A stretch of 64,000 bases of DNA. It comes from Dryococelus australis. Its lineage: Eukaryota; Arthropoda; Insecta; Phasmatodea; Phasmatidae. Location of the stretch: positions 274,092,900-274,156,899 of the forward strand of contig CM056993.1 of assembly GCA_029891345.1 (NCBI GenBank), given 5' to 3'. How positions within the stretch are numbered: the first letter of the stretch is position 1; every line of letters starts with the position of its first letter. The notes beneath the pieces are model-generated. The model was not told the DNA's origin, did no database searches, and saw only the letters and a program-made list of their open reading frames with translations. A program made the position numbers and the translations under genes. Shown one piece after another: positions 1-12,697 of the stretch.

Positions 1-2600
1 AAGTACAAAGTAACAGATCAGTTGCAGAAATGCTACACTGAAGAGTTCTGAGTTAGATTTATTTTATCAAGATGTGATTTTATGGACACTTTGAACTGCA
101 TTTCTCTCCGTTCCCTTTTCATTACTTGCTTCAACTACCTACCATGTCGTTTTCTGTCCTGCTGACACTCGTTCACGTCCCTCTCCAACTTATGGTTTCT
201 CTTTTTACTTTCTCCTCTTAGTAATTCATTCCCTAAAACCCATGCTTCTACGCCTCCATCAGCCATAGCAACACTGCATGATCAATATCTTGTTCACATT
301 CTTTCTCAGCTGATAAAGCAAATGATGAATGTCCAAATTTTGACCTGCACTGTATTCACTGTTATATTAATATTTTTTTCCCCATGGGATTTAAGAATAG
401 TGGGTTAGCTTGTAGTCAGTGTTAGCATGCAATCGATATTGATTATGTAAATTATGTTTGGTATTCATTTCCTAAGTAAATAGTTTTGTGCAGATTGCAG
501 TTAGTAATTTATTGTGTGTCTCTCAGATATGGTGGAGTGCAACTTGCACACCAGCGAGACAAATGTCGGCCAGCATAACAAAGAAATACTCTTGTGTTTT
601 CACCGACACATTGCCATATGAATGCATGCACCACAAACTTCTAACATAATACTGAGTATGGAAGGGTAATGTGCCATGATGATATTTTCCAGGAGGTCGG
701 CGTAACAGGCAGTAAAAGGCTGCAGTTAGATGAGTGAAAGAGGCTTACTTAAATCTCCTCAAGGTTCAAGATACGAGTGGATGAGAAACATCACTTCATA
801 TTGCACAGAACATTTTTTAAGATTTTCGTTCAATGACATGTAACTCTATTTTGTTCTCATTGAGTGCTGAGACATTGTACACAAATAAATGTGTTGTTCT
901 GGAACTATTTTGATATGTTGATAAAGTGTTGTGTAAATGCGGTTTGTGTGTTGTGTTCCATAGTTTTGAACTCCAAAAAAACAAATACTTGTGTGATTCG
1001 AACCAAGTCTGAAAAATATTAAATTTTAAACAATGTGAGAGAGTACTAAATTTAGGTTGGAGAGTGACATGACAATGACAAATGGAAAGTAGACAGGTAA
1101 TAAGCAATATCCTTCCACACATTGGATGATATTGGACAACACTCGTTATTCATCAACCGCAGCTTCAGAGTATAATACAGTACTGTTTCTTTATCAACTT
1201 ACATAATTTTTATAATATTTGTTATATTTTCCAACATTAGGTGTATAGCTTAACATTTATTACAAATGCACAGTGAACTACTGCATAAAGATAATAACAG
1301 TCTACAATATTAACAGTCTGCCTTCTGAAGTTGTATATCAGTTGAGTTAATATCAGCATATTTGTGGATCCACTATTTGATTGACTTCTAACTAATGTCT
1401 ATTCCATTATTTGAATTATTGGGAGTGTTGCAAGTCAGCACCATGAAATGGAATGAATTTTGAACAAATGCATTCAAAATGATTTTCAGTGTATTACAGT
1501 AAAGTTTTTTAAAAACTTTTTCACTTTTGCATATGCATTTAAGAAATTGCCATTATCACTTTGGCCAGCATACTGAAGTTAATTCACTGAGAAATGGAAA
1601 CTTTCAGACAACAGTATTGTAAGAATATGACTTTTCCTAGTTGTCTCTCCTCCAATCATCCTAGCCATGCCAAGATCACCAATCTAACATTTGGAATCTC
1701 TTGCAAGACTGTTGGCATGAAGTGATAGTTATGCTCTTCAACCTGATTAAAAGTGGTTCAACTGTTTACGTAACATAAATATTTTTTAAAAAGTGTGCTG
1801 AAATAAAACCAGTTTTGTAAAATGATGTATCTATGTTGTGTATTATGGTGAAGTTTAACAGTATTTTTGAATAAATGCACGCATGTAAAAGTTGAAGAAT
1901 ACAATAACTGTAACCATTATTTGTAAAACAGTTTGGATAAAAAGTGGAGAGATTTATAATTAATTACTATCATTACTGTACACTACATAATTATGTTAAA
2001 TTACATATGTATGCTTGATCTTCCTGTGAAACAGCTAGTATGGTAAATAATTAAATATTAAATTTCAGAGTAGCAAACATTTTTTTGCAAAAAAAAAAAT
2101 TTCAACGCACAATAATTACACATATTTTGTGGTTTCACCTGCTAACAGTTTTGTAGTAAAAGTTAGATGTTTCCATTACTTTACTGCAGTTCAACAGGAT
2201 AAGCAGTATTAACTGTTGCAATTGCATAAGCCTATGCTATCTTTCTTACATAAAGTACTTGTTAACCATGTTGCAGTCAGTGATACTAGTGGATGCTGTG
2301 AGCTTTCTTCAAATGCTATGTTCAGTTTGACTCTAGTGATAAATAAATGTATGAACTTGTGAACTGTATTTTAAATGTATGGTTTTAAATAAAGTACAAA
2401 TATTGTTTTGGTGTAATAGATAATGTAAACAAAATACATCTAAAAATAAAGGTGATTCTACAAAATTGCTGACAAAATTTTTAATATGCCTTAAATACAG
2501 TAGCTGATATTCCATTGCTGTTGGTTACGAAAGTGCCAGCCACATAACTAACCAGATGTTGGACCTTTCTTTGCTGTTATACACCAGAAACCCACCAGGA
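1..2600. other. AT-rich non-coding DNA
   Basis: No reading frame here looks like a protein, and no conserved motif was recognised on either strand. The DNA is AT-rich with short homopolymers, for example a run of A near 2090. It is probably intergenic or intronic. Confidence 0.6.
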
Positions 2601-3240
2601 TAGGCTCTCAAAAAGTTCCTGTAAACAACTGGTGGAATTTCGTTCCGTTCATTAATCTATGGAATAAAACCAACTGCCCAAACCAAGAAAAACAGCCCCA
2701 GACCTTTACACTAGTGCCACCTAATTTCACTGCTGACACAACATATTCAGGTAAAGACTGTCTGCCAGGCATTCACTGGGTCCATGTGTGTTCATGTGAG
2801 TGTCAGATCATGTACTAAAACTCCTCACTCCATAAGACGTTTCATTGTTCTACAGTCCAATGACAGAGTTGTTTGGACGGCTTCAAACAATGTTAGGCAT
2901 CAGTGCATGAGATACAGTGACTACCTGGCAGCGGCATGACCATAAAAACTGTATGCTGAAACCACTTAGCAGAGAATTCTGCCAATAATCTCTGCATGTG
3001 AGGCATAACAGAAGTACTAAGCAACTGTTGACATGTCTATCTAATAAAGGATTCGTGCAACATCTTTCAGAGTTTGCCTGTCCCTTATCAATTAGTTTCC
3101 CATTCCTACCATAGTGATGCTTAGAGCCAGTGCTTATATGATGTTTCCACTTGACAATAACATACTGACAGTGGACTGAGGCACATTTAAATGCTGAAAA
3201 ATCTTTCTGACAGAATGCCTAAATTTACAAGCGTGTGTAA
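2600..3240 (-). pseudogene. Tc1-like transposase fossil
   Basis: Decayed DD34E-type transposase of the Tc1/mariner superfamily. Reading the minus strand gives, in order, an HTH-like segment (HLNVPQSTV, near 3190), a segment like the second HTH (IRDRQTLKDVARI, near 3060), the LWSEE motif of the first catalytic block near 2820, and the diagnostic WTQ*MPGRQ...GGTSVKVWGCFSWFGQ block at about 2650-2780. Stops and frameshifts interrupt it, including a stop just after WTQ. Terminal inverted repeats were not located. The assignment rests on the VWGCFSWFG motif, which is characteristic of Tc1-type elements. Confidence 0.85.
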
Positions 3241-3308
3241 TCATGCCTTGCAGTCAAATCTGCACCAATTCATGATGACAACAAACACGTTTACTGTGTT
3301 AAAAGTAT

Positions 3309-4050
3309 TTGTACATTTGTTTATATAATATCATGCTGGGAAAGTTCGCAGACCGTAAAGGTGTTTCTGGTGATCTTGGGAAGATTGTGTATGAAACACC
3401 ATATGTGGTTGAAAAAAGTGATAATTATTTCAGTTTGGTAATAGGGGGAAACAAGGCAGAGGTAACACGGAGAGCACAGCAGGGAAATGTTTTTGATAGG
3501 TGTGTGAGGGACTTATAGTAGAAAAGAGAAGTGCCACTAAGATGCAAACAGATACTGTACAGGATATATTTTGTACCTATTGTGACACATGAAGCAGAAA
3601 CATGGATAGTGGACAAAATGATGAAAAGAAATATAGACGCAACTAGCATGAAATTGGCATGATGATGGTAATGGGGAGGGAAATAAATTGTAAATGTAGT
3701 GGTACGAGATAAATTACAGACACAGTGGCTGGCAGAATTCGTACAATGAAGAATGAATTACAATAGACATATGGAAAGTGAGGGATTGACAAGAATGATG
3801 GTGGAATTGAAGCACAATGGTAAAAAGGTTTCAAGGAAGACCAAATAATAGACGGTGGTAGTGACGAGGAGAGGGAAGACTTTGCATCGAGCTGCTGTGG
3901 CGAGTGGATGCACAGAGCAACTCTGCAGGAAGATTGAAACAGTCTTCAAGAGAGAAGCAGTGGGGGATACCTTGAAGCATAGGCAATTAGAGAAGAGGAA
4001 TTGCACACACTCTTGGAACAAGGGTTATTTTTAGAACCCAGGGAATAGTT
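3309..4050 (+). pseudogene. LINE reverse transcriptase C-terminal fossil
   Basis: Three frames pieced together resemble the region after the RT catalytic core of animal LINE ORF2 proteins: RRAQQGNVFDRCVRDLL, then REVPLRCKQILYRIYFVPIV, then HEAETWIVDK. In living families this reads roughly as QQGN.FYQSVRDLLW, REVPLKCK, YGAETW. A further segment (RHMERMGLTRMMVELKH, near 3765-3815, then QGRPNNRRW) resembles the C-terminal tail. Several frameshifts and stops are present, and the N-terminal endonuclease and RT core are missing, so this is a 5'-truncated dead copy. The LINE clade was not determined. Confidence 0.75.
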
Positions 4051-4259
4051 ATCTGCTGATACAGGAGAAAGGTCAGTGAAGCTGGTTGGTGGGCACATCC
4101 CTCCACCACCCATCCCTCAGAGGTGTAACTGAGTAGCCTTGGCGAGCACCATGGTGCAAGCTGTGCCCCTTGCCCCATGCCCCTTGCCCCTTCACTGGTA
4201 GCCCTGTAGCATAAGGGGTAAAAGAGAAAGATCACAGAGGTCAACTATGTCTCCCTCCA

Positions 4260-5400
4260 TCAGGCTGTAGGCAGCTAATCAAATGAACAGTGCCCCAAAA
4301 AGCCGGATATCTGGCCAATCACGATCATCCACACGAAGATCTCCTACCACATCCTGGCAGCCAGACTGCACACTGTTGTACACAGCAAAATAATTAATTG
4401 CATGGTACCTGAAGGCATGGCCTACAAGGCATCAAGCATAGATGATTACCATAAAGCCTTTCAGGTAATCCACGAATCAGGCCTGTGATAAAGCCAAAGG
4501 CCAGTTCCCCACAACATAAAGCTGCAAATGATTCACAAAGATTTAATGGCACTTGGGCGGCAATCAGCATCCATGCAGCCCATGATTCTGCGAACCCACA
4601 AGTGCCTAGGCATGGCTCGAGTTGACCTGCGCCTCACGGCAGAAACTGCCACCAATTTCAATGTTGCGAGACTGTGTGGCCTCGTTGTGCATGTGGAACA
4701 TTACTACATGCCTGAAGGCCAGTGCTTTAATCCCAATAGTGCTGGTTTTAACAGTGCTGGCTTCGCATGCACTCCACGTGCCGTTTCTATGGAAGCGTGC
4801 ATATGACCACAACCTGTAACGAACAGGACTAACAAAAGAAAATGTGTGTCTTGCGTCAAGCACACAGTGAATTACCGTGGCTGCCGTAAGTACAATAAGA
4901 AATGGTATCGCCTACCAGTAGATTAATGCAAACAAGAGGCGGCAGGAGCAGTCTGCAGCCTCATTGCGAATAAGGCTTTCCCAACCAGGACACAGAGGCA
5001 GCTACAAGAACCAAATGTGGCCCTTCAATACGCCCTTGTCCCTTTCCCACCCACCAAGGCTTGGCAGCAAGTGGGAAAAAATGGACGAGCAATGCAGAAT
5101 GCCTTGTCCCACATTATGCAGAGAAAATGCCTGCACCGACTGCTAATTGCTTCAGCAGCCTATACCCCTACCCGTGTAAGAGATTCACTTTCCCAAGCTG
5201 ACAAGTAACCAGCATACAGGCCAAAAAAGTGTGATAAGCTGCCTCAAACAGCACCCCAGATGATGCAGCCTGACCCTGCCCAGTAGCCTGCCTCTGTTAG
5301 GATGGCCAATCAGAGCGCAGTGCCGAAACCAACATGGAACAAAACAGTTCCATGAAGGTAGGGGCCATAGCAATCTCCCAAAAGCCTCCCACAAGTGCAG
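4260..5400 (+). pseudogene. Jockey-type LINE ORF1 (Gag-like) fossil with zinc knuckles
   Basis: Frames 4528-4806 and the frame continuing to about 4900 show the layout of Jockey-like ORF1 proteins. An RRM-like segment (HKDLMALG) is followed by VARLCGLVVHVEHYYMPEGQCFN, then degenerate CCHC knuckles (QCFNPNSAGFNS...CTPRAV, then KCVSCVKHTVNYRGCRKY). In intact relatives these read CFNCQ.FGHSS..C..PRCVKCG and CVNCGGNHTANYRGCP. Cysteine losses and frameshifts mark it as dead. The Pro-rich tail up to about 5400 is consistent with the same ORF. No ORF2 follows; the LINE fragment just upstream is a different piece. Confidence 0.7.
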
Positions 5401-5499
5401 AGTGCAAGTCTACTGATGTGAAAGTAGCTTCACTTAGCAAAATCACAACTAATTTAAATAGCAGTGACACACTGAAAAAGAATTCACTACTCAAGGCCC

Positions 5500-6370
5500 T
5501 GTTTTAACCCCTGCTCACACTTGTGATCTGGGCAGACTAACACTGACTTCCACAAAAACCCAGAAGTTTGTGTAAGTTTCACCTCAACAGTGGCCAATTC
5601 AGTCACTAAAAATAACATTTAATGTAATGCCACACTTAGACAATCATTACACTACAATAAACAGATTGTTGTACCTGTTGTATATTCTCATGTACTGTAT
5701 AGTGTGTGTGGGCGTGGAACTATACAGTGTGCAGCGTGCATGTATCTAGTATCTCACACGTAGTCTGGCAGCATTCCCAGGAGGAGCAGTGAATACCAAG
5801 ATGACGAGGGAGTAAGTTCACGTATGACAAGTGTTCATTACCTTCTCTCTCGAGTGCTTATCAAACAAATCTTGCAACATTTTGGTTCTCTATCGTAGAA
5901 CTTCGTATCCAGAGATTGTGATGCATAACTGCGATAAAGTTTCATTCGTTTTTACGTGCAGTGCATAAAATGTAAAGCATACCACATGTGTGAAGGGACT
6001 GTGCCGCCACTCTGAATCCACTCTTGCAACTCGAGCATCCTCAGATGAAATTAAGATTTTTTTTGCCCCTCTTCATTATAATGTGATTAAATCTTCAGTT
6101 TTGGTGATATTTTTCATTGAAAACGTAAGGTTTGGTGTTACCATTCTCTCTCGTTCGTTGATATTTTTTGGCACTTGGGTAAGTAATTACATGTCTGTAT
6201 CTTGTTTCTTGTATGTTGAGGAGTGTTTTCGCAAATATATTTATGTAGTGACAGACATGTCGACAACTCATAACTGATTAGCTCATTAGGCATTTTGCTG
6301 ATCACGTATATTATATATGTTTTCTTACATTATGCTATTATTTTGTTTGATGTTGTGATCCTAGCACGAG
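5500..6370 (+). other. Unassigned stretch before the BEL element, possible 5' LTR/leader
   Basis: No coding similarity was seen. By position it could hold the 5' LTR and leader of the BEL/Pao element that follows. No matching 3' LTR exists because that element is cut at 11057, so LTR boundaries cannot be set. Confidence 0.3.
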
Positions 6371-6439
6371 TCCTTGTTTGCCCAGTTGTCCGACACACAA
6401 TGTTTCATAACATTGTTTCTGTCCTCTCATGTTGTACAA

Positions 6440-7310
6440 GCTTCTTCCACATATTCTCTTGCACCCCCGTCTGTAAATGTACGTTTGCCGAAAATTAATT
6501 TGCCATCCTTTTCAGGTCAGTGGGACAAATGGCCCATGTTCTCTGAGCTGTACTAGGCGACAATTCACGACAGTCGGGAATTAGCTAATAAGCTTTACAG
6601 TTAGTAAACAATCTGCCAATTACAACTGAAAACTACACAGTAGATTGAGAACTTCTCATATCCCAGTACCAGAACATCAGGAAACTCACTACCCTATACA
6701 TAAACAAAATTCTGGAACTGCTGCTGTCAACTGCAAATTTTCAATAAATCGAACTGTTTGTCAACACCTTCAATGAAAACGCTCTTGCTCTGGAAGGCTT
6801 AGGCCATGATATCGCAAACAATAACCCTGTTCTGGTCACAGTTTTGATGCGCAAGTTGGATGTGTGTATGCTCACAAAGTTCAAAAACTCACGTACAGAG
6901 AGCACTGACACAAATCCTAAGGTTTCTGAACTCCTAGGTTTTGTTCAGTCTAGAGTGTTAAAAATGGATTGTGCTCTTAATGTAGGAAATAAGGTGTGCG
7001 CAAATAATATGTCTTGGAAACTATTGCTGACGAAGTCAAGTCATACAACCTCACAACAAAAGGCAGTATTTATTACCAGTTCAGAACCCAAAATAACATC
7101 TTGTGCATTGTGTCAGCAAACCAATCATTCTGTGTACAAATGTCCCGAATTCAATGATGCTTCACCTACAGACCGACAACAAATAGCTCAGAACAAAAAA
7201 CTATGTTTTAATTGCCTTGGGACAGTCCATAGGCTAGCATCATGTGTCTACTCACACCTGTTATCAGTGTCAGCAAAAGCATCACATCCTGCTCCACATA
7301 CATAAGCCCA
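6440..7310 (+). pseudogene. gag: BEL/Pao Gag with CCHC zinc knuckles
   Basis: The Pao-type Gag signature LPKINLPSFSGQWDKW lies at about 6484-6531. A decayed middle part follows in changing frames. Two zinc knuckles close the region: CALCQQTNHSVYKCPEF (7102-7152) and KKLCFNCLGTVHRLASC (7195-7245). This paired-knuckle arrangement is typical of BEL/Pao Gag and packages the element's RNA. Stops break it, for example directly after the first motif at about 6553. Confidence 0.85.
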
Positions 7311-7319
7311 CTGTAACTT

Positions 7320-7800
7320 CAATTCCCTCAGACAAAATGTTGGACCCAACACAGCTTCCAGGCAAAATGTTTGCAGGTGTTTCGGCTCTGGAACACATAT
7401 CAGTGTTATTGTCTACAACCTTGGTGAAGGTTTACGGTGCGTACAATAAGCCTCGTGTAATGCGGTGTTTGCTGGACAGTGAAGCACAAGTATCTTTTGA
7501 AGTATCTGCGGAAGTCCTCTCATTGCACAAAGCTGGTGAGAGGGCCTTGGACCTTTGTCATGGTGCTGTCAGCTTGAAGGGGGAAATAACCTGTCAGATT
7601 CACTCATCAATGGAACCTGAGTGTACCTTTGTTGTGTCCAAGATAATTAGCAACTTGCCACATGTGTCTGTTAATTCCTGTGTTCGTGCTCAATTGGGTT
7701 CCCTTCCTTTGGCAGGCCCTGACTTCGATAAATCTGCTCTCATCGATATACTTCTGGGTGCTGATGTCTGTGCTCATGTTGGTATGAGTGGACAGTTATA
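7320..7800 (+). pseudogene. BEL/Pao aspartic protease
   Basis: The open frame ending at 7801 carries MRCLLDSEAQVSF at about 7459-7500, corresponding to the catalytic LLDSGSQ.SF motif of BEL proteases (DUF1758 type). The Gly after Asp-Ser is replaced by Glu, so the DSG catalytic triplet is lost. The downstream DILLGADVCAHV segment (about 7745-7780) matches the second conserved protease block (ILIGADYY in relatives). Confidence 0.85.
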
Positions 7801-8049
7801 GTTGGGACTACACATGCCTGTAGTATTGGAGTCCAAGTTGGGATGAGTGTTTTTGGGAGAATACCTCGAGTCCTGTACAGATACCGAACAGTGACTGGTA
7901 TCCATGTTTGTTGGTATGGAGAGCTTGTTGGATGTCATCCTAAAACAATTCTGGGAGACTGAAGAGCCTCCTCAGGTCAATGGAAAGCCAGCTGAAGACA
8001 GTATTGTGAAAAACATTTCAAGGATACTTGCACAAGAGTAGATACTGGG

Positions 8050-9740
8050 AGATATAAAGTTTCTCTTCTCTTTAAATCCTAGACCCAAACGTTTGGGGAT
8101 TCATATGAAATTGCCAAAGGTAGATTCTATTAGCTAGAAACGAAACTTAATTCACAGCTTGAGATAAAGACTATGTATACAGAGTTCATGACTGTCGGAG
8201 TCATATACGGCCATATATGGAGCCATATACCCTCTCTTGCAAATATGATACTGCCCTACAAACTGCAGAGAGTTTTATCCATCACTATGGGGTGCTCAAA
8301 ATATCTAGCTCTACGACCCAATTAAGGGTTGTTTTTGATTTGATGGCAGTGCACAGACCTCCAATGGTTTTTCACTCAATGACATTTTACTCCCAGGTCC
8401 TAAACTTCAGAATTACATCAATGATGTAATTATAATATTTAGGCTCTACAGTAGTTTTTCATTCGACATTAAGCAAATGTACCGCCAAGTTTTGGTTAAT
8501 GAGGCTGATCAACCATGCCAGCTCATTCTGTGGCGTGAGGACCCATTAGCCTCCCTTTCAGTTTATCAGCCGAATACAGTAACATATGGCCTCGCACCAT
8601 CTCCATTCTTGGCTATTAGAACGTTGCGTCAGTTGGCATCTAATGAAGATGATCCACTCGCTGCCAATGCTCTTGAGAACCACATATTCGTGGATGATAT
8701 CGCAGGCGCAGTGTCAGATGAAGCTTAATTTGTTAATTCACCTGGTCAAACTTTATGTTGGAGTGGGTTTGAGCTTAGGAAATGGTCACGTAATCAACCT
8801 CAGCTCTTCAGTGATGTGCCTGCGACCCATTGTGAAAGTCCTAGGGTTCTAGACTTCTCATCAGGTCCTGTTGTGAACATCCTTGGTCTGTGCTGGAATC
8901 CAGTGAAGGACTCTTTCTCATACCATCTACGGGTCCACTCTGGTAGTCCCACCAAATGCTTTGTCTTTTCGCAGATTACACATATATATGATCCTATGGG
9001 TTGGCTTGCTACATTAACTGTGTGGGCCAAAATTCTAATGCAATGATTGTGGACTCAAGGACTAAATTGGGATGACCCCTTACCCTAGTCAACTCAGGCA
9101 ACATGGAATCAAATCATGGATGGCCTGACTGAAATTGAAACCCTTAGCTTGCCACGCTTCATATGCCCTAATGTGGTCAGTGGGGAATTGTATGGTTTTT
9201 CTGAAGCCTCTGAGTGTGTGTATACAGCAGTCTTGTATCTGAGGAGTACGAACAATGAAGGGAAATGTGTGTGTGAATCTGGTAACGGCTAAGGCACGGG
9301 TGCCTCTGGTACAAGTGTCTCTCCCTCACTTACTGGCAAAATTGATCTTTTATTGCCACAACTCCCTCAGCCAGTACTTGCGTATCCCTGCAACCCATGT
9401 ATGGACTGATTACACTGTTGCTCTAGTTTGGATTAAGTCATCACCATACTTGTTGAAAACCTTTGTGGCTAATTGCTGTCTCAGACTCAAGAATGGGTTC
9501 TCCTCAGCTGAAGAAACATGTCAGGTCTCAAGATAATCTGTCGGATTGTGCATCTCGTGGCTTACTCTCTCCTGACCTTCCGTATCATGACCTCTGGTGG
9601 CAAGACCCTGGTTCGCTAGTCCACCCACCCGAACAGTGGCCAGATTCTGTTGTGTCGGGGCATGGTGACAACATCCCAGAGTTCAAATCTTCTCAAATCG
9701 CCTTGCTGAACACTCATGAAATTTCTGAAGAGCTCCCTGT
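8050..9740 (+). pseudogene. pol: BEL/Pao reverse transcriptase and RNase H
   Basis: RT blocks are readable in several frames: HHYGVLKISSSTTQLRVVFD (about 8278-8340), DIKQMYRQVLVNEADQPCQ (8468-8524), YGLAPSPFLAIRTL (8585-8626) and the catalytic box FVDD (HIFVDDIAGA, about 8683-8712; usually YVDD in this group). RNase H follows with GFSEASECVYTAVLYLR (about 9193-9243) and the VWTDYTVALVWIKS block near 9400. The frame changes several times, so no long polyprotein survives. Confidence 0.9.
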
Positions 9741-9799
9741 GTTCCAACAAATTTCATCATGGCCCAAGTTGGTTTACATTGTAGCGTATGTTGGCTGTT

Positions 9800-11057
9800 A
9801 GGCATTTCATCAGACATGCCAAAACACAACCTTGTAACAGTGGTTCCTTAACAAGTTTAGAACTGGAGGAAGCTGCCCTTCTTGTATGCAACTGCATCCA
9901 ACATGCTCGTCTACATGATGACTTGAAACACCTCAATAGAGAAAAGCCTTGATCAACACGAATACAGCGCTTGGTACCCTTTCTGGATTCGTACAGTGTG
10001 CTCAGGGTGGGCGGTCGCTTTTCCAGTGCCAATATGGAGTTTGCAACTAAGCACCCAATCATACTGCCGAAAGACCATACAGTGGTTGAAGCAAGGGTAA
10101 ATCATTACCACATGACATATCCACATGCAGCAACACAATTACTGCAGTCTGTCATATCACAGAAATTTTGGATTTTGTAAGCCCGATCCCTAATTTGACC
10201 TGGCGTCTTCCAACTGTGTGTGGTGCTTCCAATGTCAACCTGTGGACACTCCTCCACTTGTGGGTGATTTTCCGGCAGAGAGTCACGTCCTCTGAAACCT
10301 TTGAGCAGACGGGACTGGATTATGCTGGACCCATTTCCATCAGACTAAACAAGTTACGTCATGGCACTACTTAGAAGTCTTACATGTCAATCTTTATTTG
10401 TTTTGCAGCTAAGGCAGTGCATATTAAGGTTGTGACTGATCTAACTGCGGATAGTTTTGTTGCAGCCTTAACACAGTTTGTGTCAAGACGAGGATTGTGC
10501 ACGAGCATCTATTCGGATTGTCAGACAAATTTTGTGAGAGTGGTAAGGCAGCTTCAAGTCTCCCATTGTTGAAAGTTTCTCTCTGACACACTCCATTTAT
10601 TTTCACTTTCTTCCCTCCAGCAAATCCCCATCAAGGTAGGTTATGGAAAACAGCTGTGAAGTAAGCTAAAAACCACCTCAGGCGAGTCAATGGCAATCAT
10701 ATTCTCACTTTGGAGATGTTAACAACATTGTGCACTAAGGTTGAAGCTGTTCTCAATCTCAACCATTAACACTATTATCATCTGACCCATGTAACTTTGC
10801 TGCCCTCACACCGGGGCATTTTCTTATTGATAGGGCCCTCGTAGCTGTTCCAGAATTGTGAGATGAGGGCAGTGATAGTGGACTCTGCCTGTCCCGGAGA
10901 TGGTAAATGGTGTGTGCACTTTCCAATTAGTTTTGGAGATAGTGGTATTGTGAGTATCTTCAACATCTGCAACCTCGAGGCACGTGGCAAACTAACCAAT
11001 CAGGACTCACTGTGGGAGATTTGGTCCTTGCAGGTAAAGAACATATACCTCCATTGA
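9800..11057 (+). pseudogene. BEL/Pao integrase
   Basis: The zinc-binding N-terminal region reads VLRVGGRFSSANM...HPIILPKDHTVV...HYHMTYPHAATQLLQ (about 9995-10150). The DDE core is represented by GLDYAGPI (about 10312-10335) and SDCQTNF (10516-10536, usually SDNGTNF). The BEL C-terminal block GHFLIDRALVAVPE (10816-10857) and the SH3-like end WYCEYLQHLQ...GDLVLAGKEHIPPL follow. In-frame stops and frame shifts occur between blocks. The sequence stops being BEL-like at 11057. Confidence 0.88.
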
Positions 11058-11445
11058 CAATAAACATCAATGACAATTTCAAATGTAGTGATGGTTGGCT
11101 AAGCCGGTTTAAGGCCAGGAGAGGAATATCGCTGCACAAAATTTCAGGAGACTCTGAATGTGTAAACAAAGATGCAGTCAATGACTGGCAACCAATACTT
11201 GCATCCATATTAATAACCCTCTGATGTTTACAATGCGGACGAGTCCGGGCTTTTTTATGTTTTACTTCCTGACAAGACCCTGGCAGTTAGAAACAATCCT
11301 TGTAAAGGAGGAAAGTGAAGTAAAGTATGACTTACCATACTTCTATGTGCAAATATGGTTGGGAGGGAGTGACAAGTTAAAGTCTTTTGTCATCTGAAAG
11401 TCTTAAAATTGTCAGGCTTACAAAGGTGCTTGCAACCCTCCATGC
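11058..11445 (+). pseudogene. Tigger/pogo transposase fossil, 5' part
   Basis: Begins in mid-protein with the second CENP-B-type HTH block, KCSDGWLSRFKARRGIS (11080-11130), followed by the SGDSECVNKDAVNDW spacer. The DDE-superfamily start reads DVYNADESGLFYVLLPDKTLAV (from about 11223, in a shifted frame), where NADESG carries the first catalytic Asp. LTILLCANMVGSDKLKSFVI follows to about 11397. It is interrupted near 11445 by an LTR element; the remainder continues from 13752. The N-terminal HTH is missing, cut off at the junction with the BEL element. Confidence 0.9.
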
Positions 11446-11448
11446 ATT

Positions 11449-12560
11449 TGACGCATGCCACACTGCTGTGCAGCGCGACTGTGTATGCTACGGGCCGACT
11501 TAGCCCCATCAGTGAGCACTGAGAAGCATGGGGCAAGTCCGAAGTTGCACATATAATTCAATGTGGCTACAGGGTTGATTCCATGTGCTGGAAAACTACA
11601 GACACCAAAATAATTAAAGTGATTAATTATGAGATTGTACTGCATGCCCAGACTCCCTGACTCCGACATACGGTTGCCACCCCCTCAATCTAAAAATTGT
11701 TTTACCCAACAAACCATGGACTTGCCGACTCTGATAAGAAAATTAACAAAATTGTCACAGGATCGCAGTACCCTTGTGCCCAGTGATGTCACAGCCACCA
11801 AGCCTCGGGTAGGTAAACCTGTCGTTAGCCTCCACCCAAGGCGATAAGAAATGTGCAACGCTGCCCACTACCAAAGATAACCAGCCTGTGTGTCGAGAGG
11901 TTTACAACATTCGCACCCCTGGGAGAGCCACCAAGATAAAATTGGGACTATATCAGGAACCTCCAAAACGCTCTTGCCAGAGTTTGTCGGCCTGCAGACT
12001 GCAATGGTCAGAGGGGCTCTCCTGGGCTGAGAAGACCACCACCTCTCTCAGCCTGCAGCCTACAAAAGCTCACTCCAGCCCCAGCACCAGCTCCAGCAGC
12101 AAGTGCTCCAGAGGTAACCACAATGTCTGCACCTTGCACCCACTACCCCAGTCATCCTTGACTTCGCGGTAGCAGGCCATCGCAATGTCCTAATGCACCC
12201 CTCGTTCTAAGTACTTCACTCTTAAAAGCGATAGAATTTTGAATTCTAGATTACACGTTCGGACACTAATATCCAAGTTTGCCTTCACCTGGTGTCAAGT
12301 GGATTAAATAGTTTAGCTATTTTATAAAATAATGAGGTTCCCCAGTGTTTTCTCAAAGCATAAATAAACGCTACGTAAAATTACTCTCAATAATTTTGCT
12401 CAACATAAATTTCAAGTTCACTCTGTGGAACAAGTGCGAGTGGGCCGAACTCCTCAGTATCACTGGGTCTGCAAAGACATACTCTGATACCTGGGCGAGT
12501 CCGGAACACCCACGCTTGCCTGTGGACACACTCCAACTCTATCCCGTCGTTCTCATCAGT
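11449..12560 (+). repeat. LTR-like repeat, hairpin family, copy 1
   Basis: Starts with TGACGCATGCCA and shares about 90 bp of its head with copies at 36620 and, inverted, 54088 (landmarks CTACGGGCCGACTTAGCCCC). It also shares a mid-section around 11781-11860 (GATGTCACAGCC, GCGATAAGAAATG) with them. The family hairpin lies at 12273-12292 with loop CCTTC, and an AATAAA signal follows at about 12361. The 3' edge is approximate. It sits inside the Tigger transposase. Confidence 0.7.
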
Positions 12561-12697
12561 AGGGCCTACTGAGTGCCTGATTTCCTGAGGATTATCATTT
12601 GATGGCTAGAAGAGGCGTCAGATTTGTGATATAGTAAGAGAACCTAGCATATTTTATTGTAAGAGAGGTTTGTTAGCATTCCTGACTCATTATCCTT

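Larger units (their letters stand above)
6370..11057 (+). mobile_element. Decayed BEL/Pao LTR retrotransposon, 3'-truncated
   Basis: All domains occur in the canonical BEL/Pao order on the plus strand: Gag, double CCHC knuckle, aspartic protease, RT, RNase H, H2C2 zinc-binding integrase domain, integrase core and the BEL-specific C-terminal domain (GDLVLAGKEHIPPL, about 11013-11054). More than a dozen frameshifts and stops show that it is dead. Homology ends abruptly after 11057, where Tigger transposase sequence begins, so the 3' LTR is lost. Individual domains are listed separately. Confidence 0.93.
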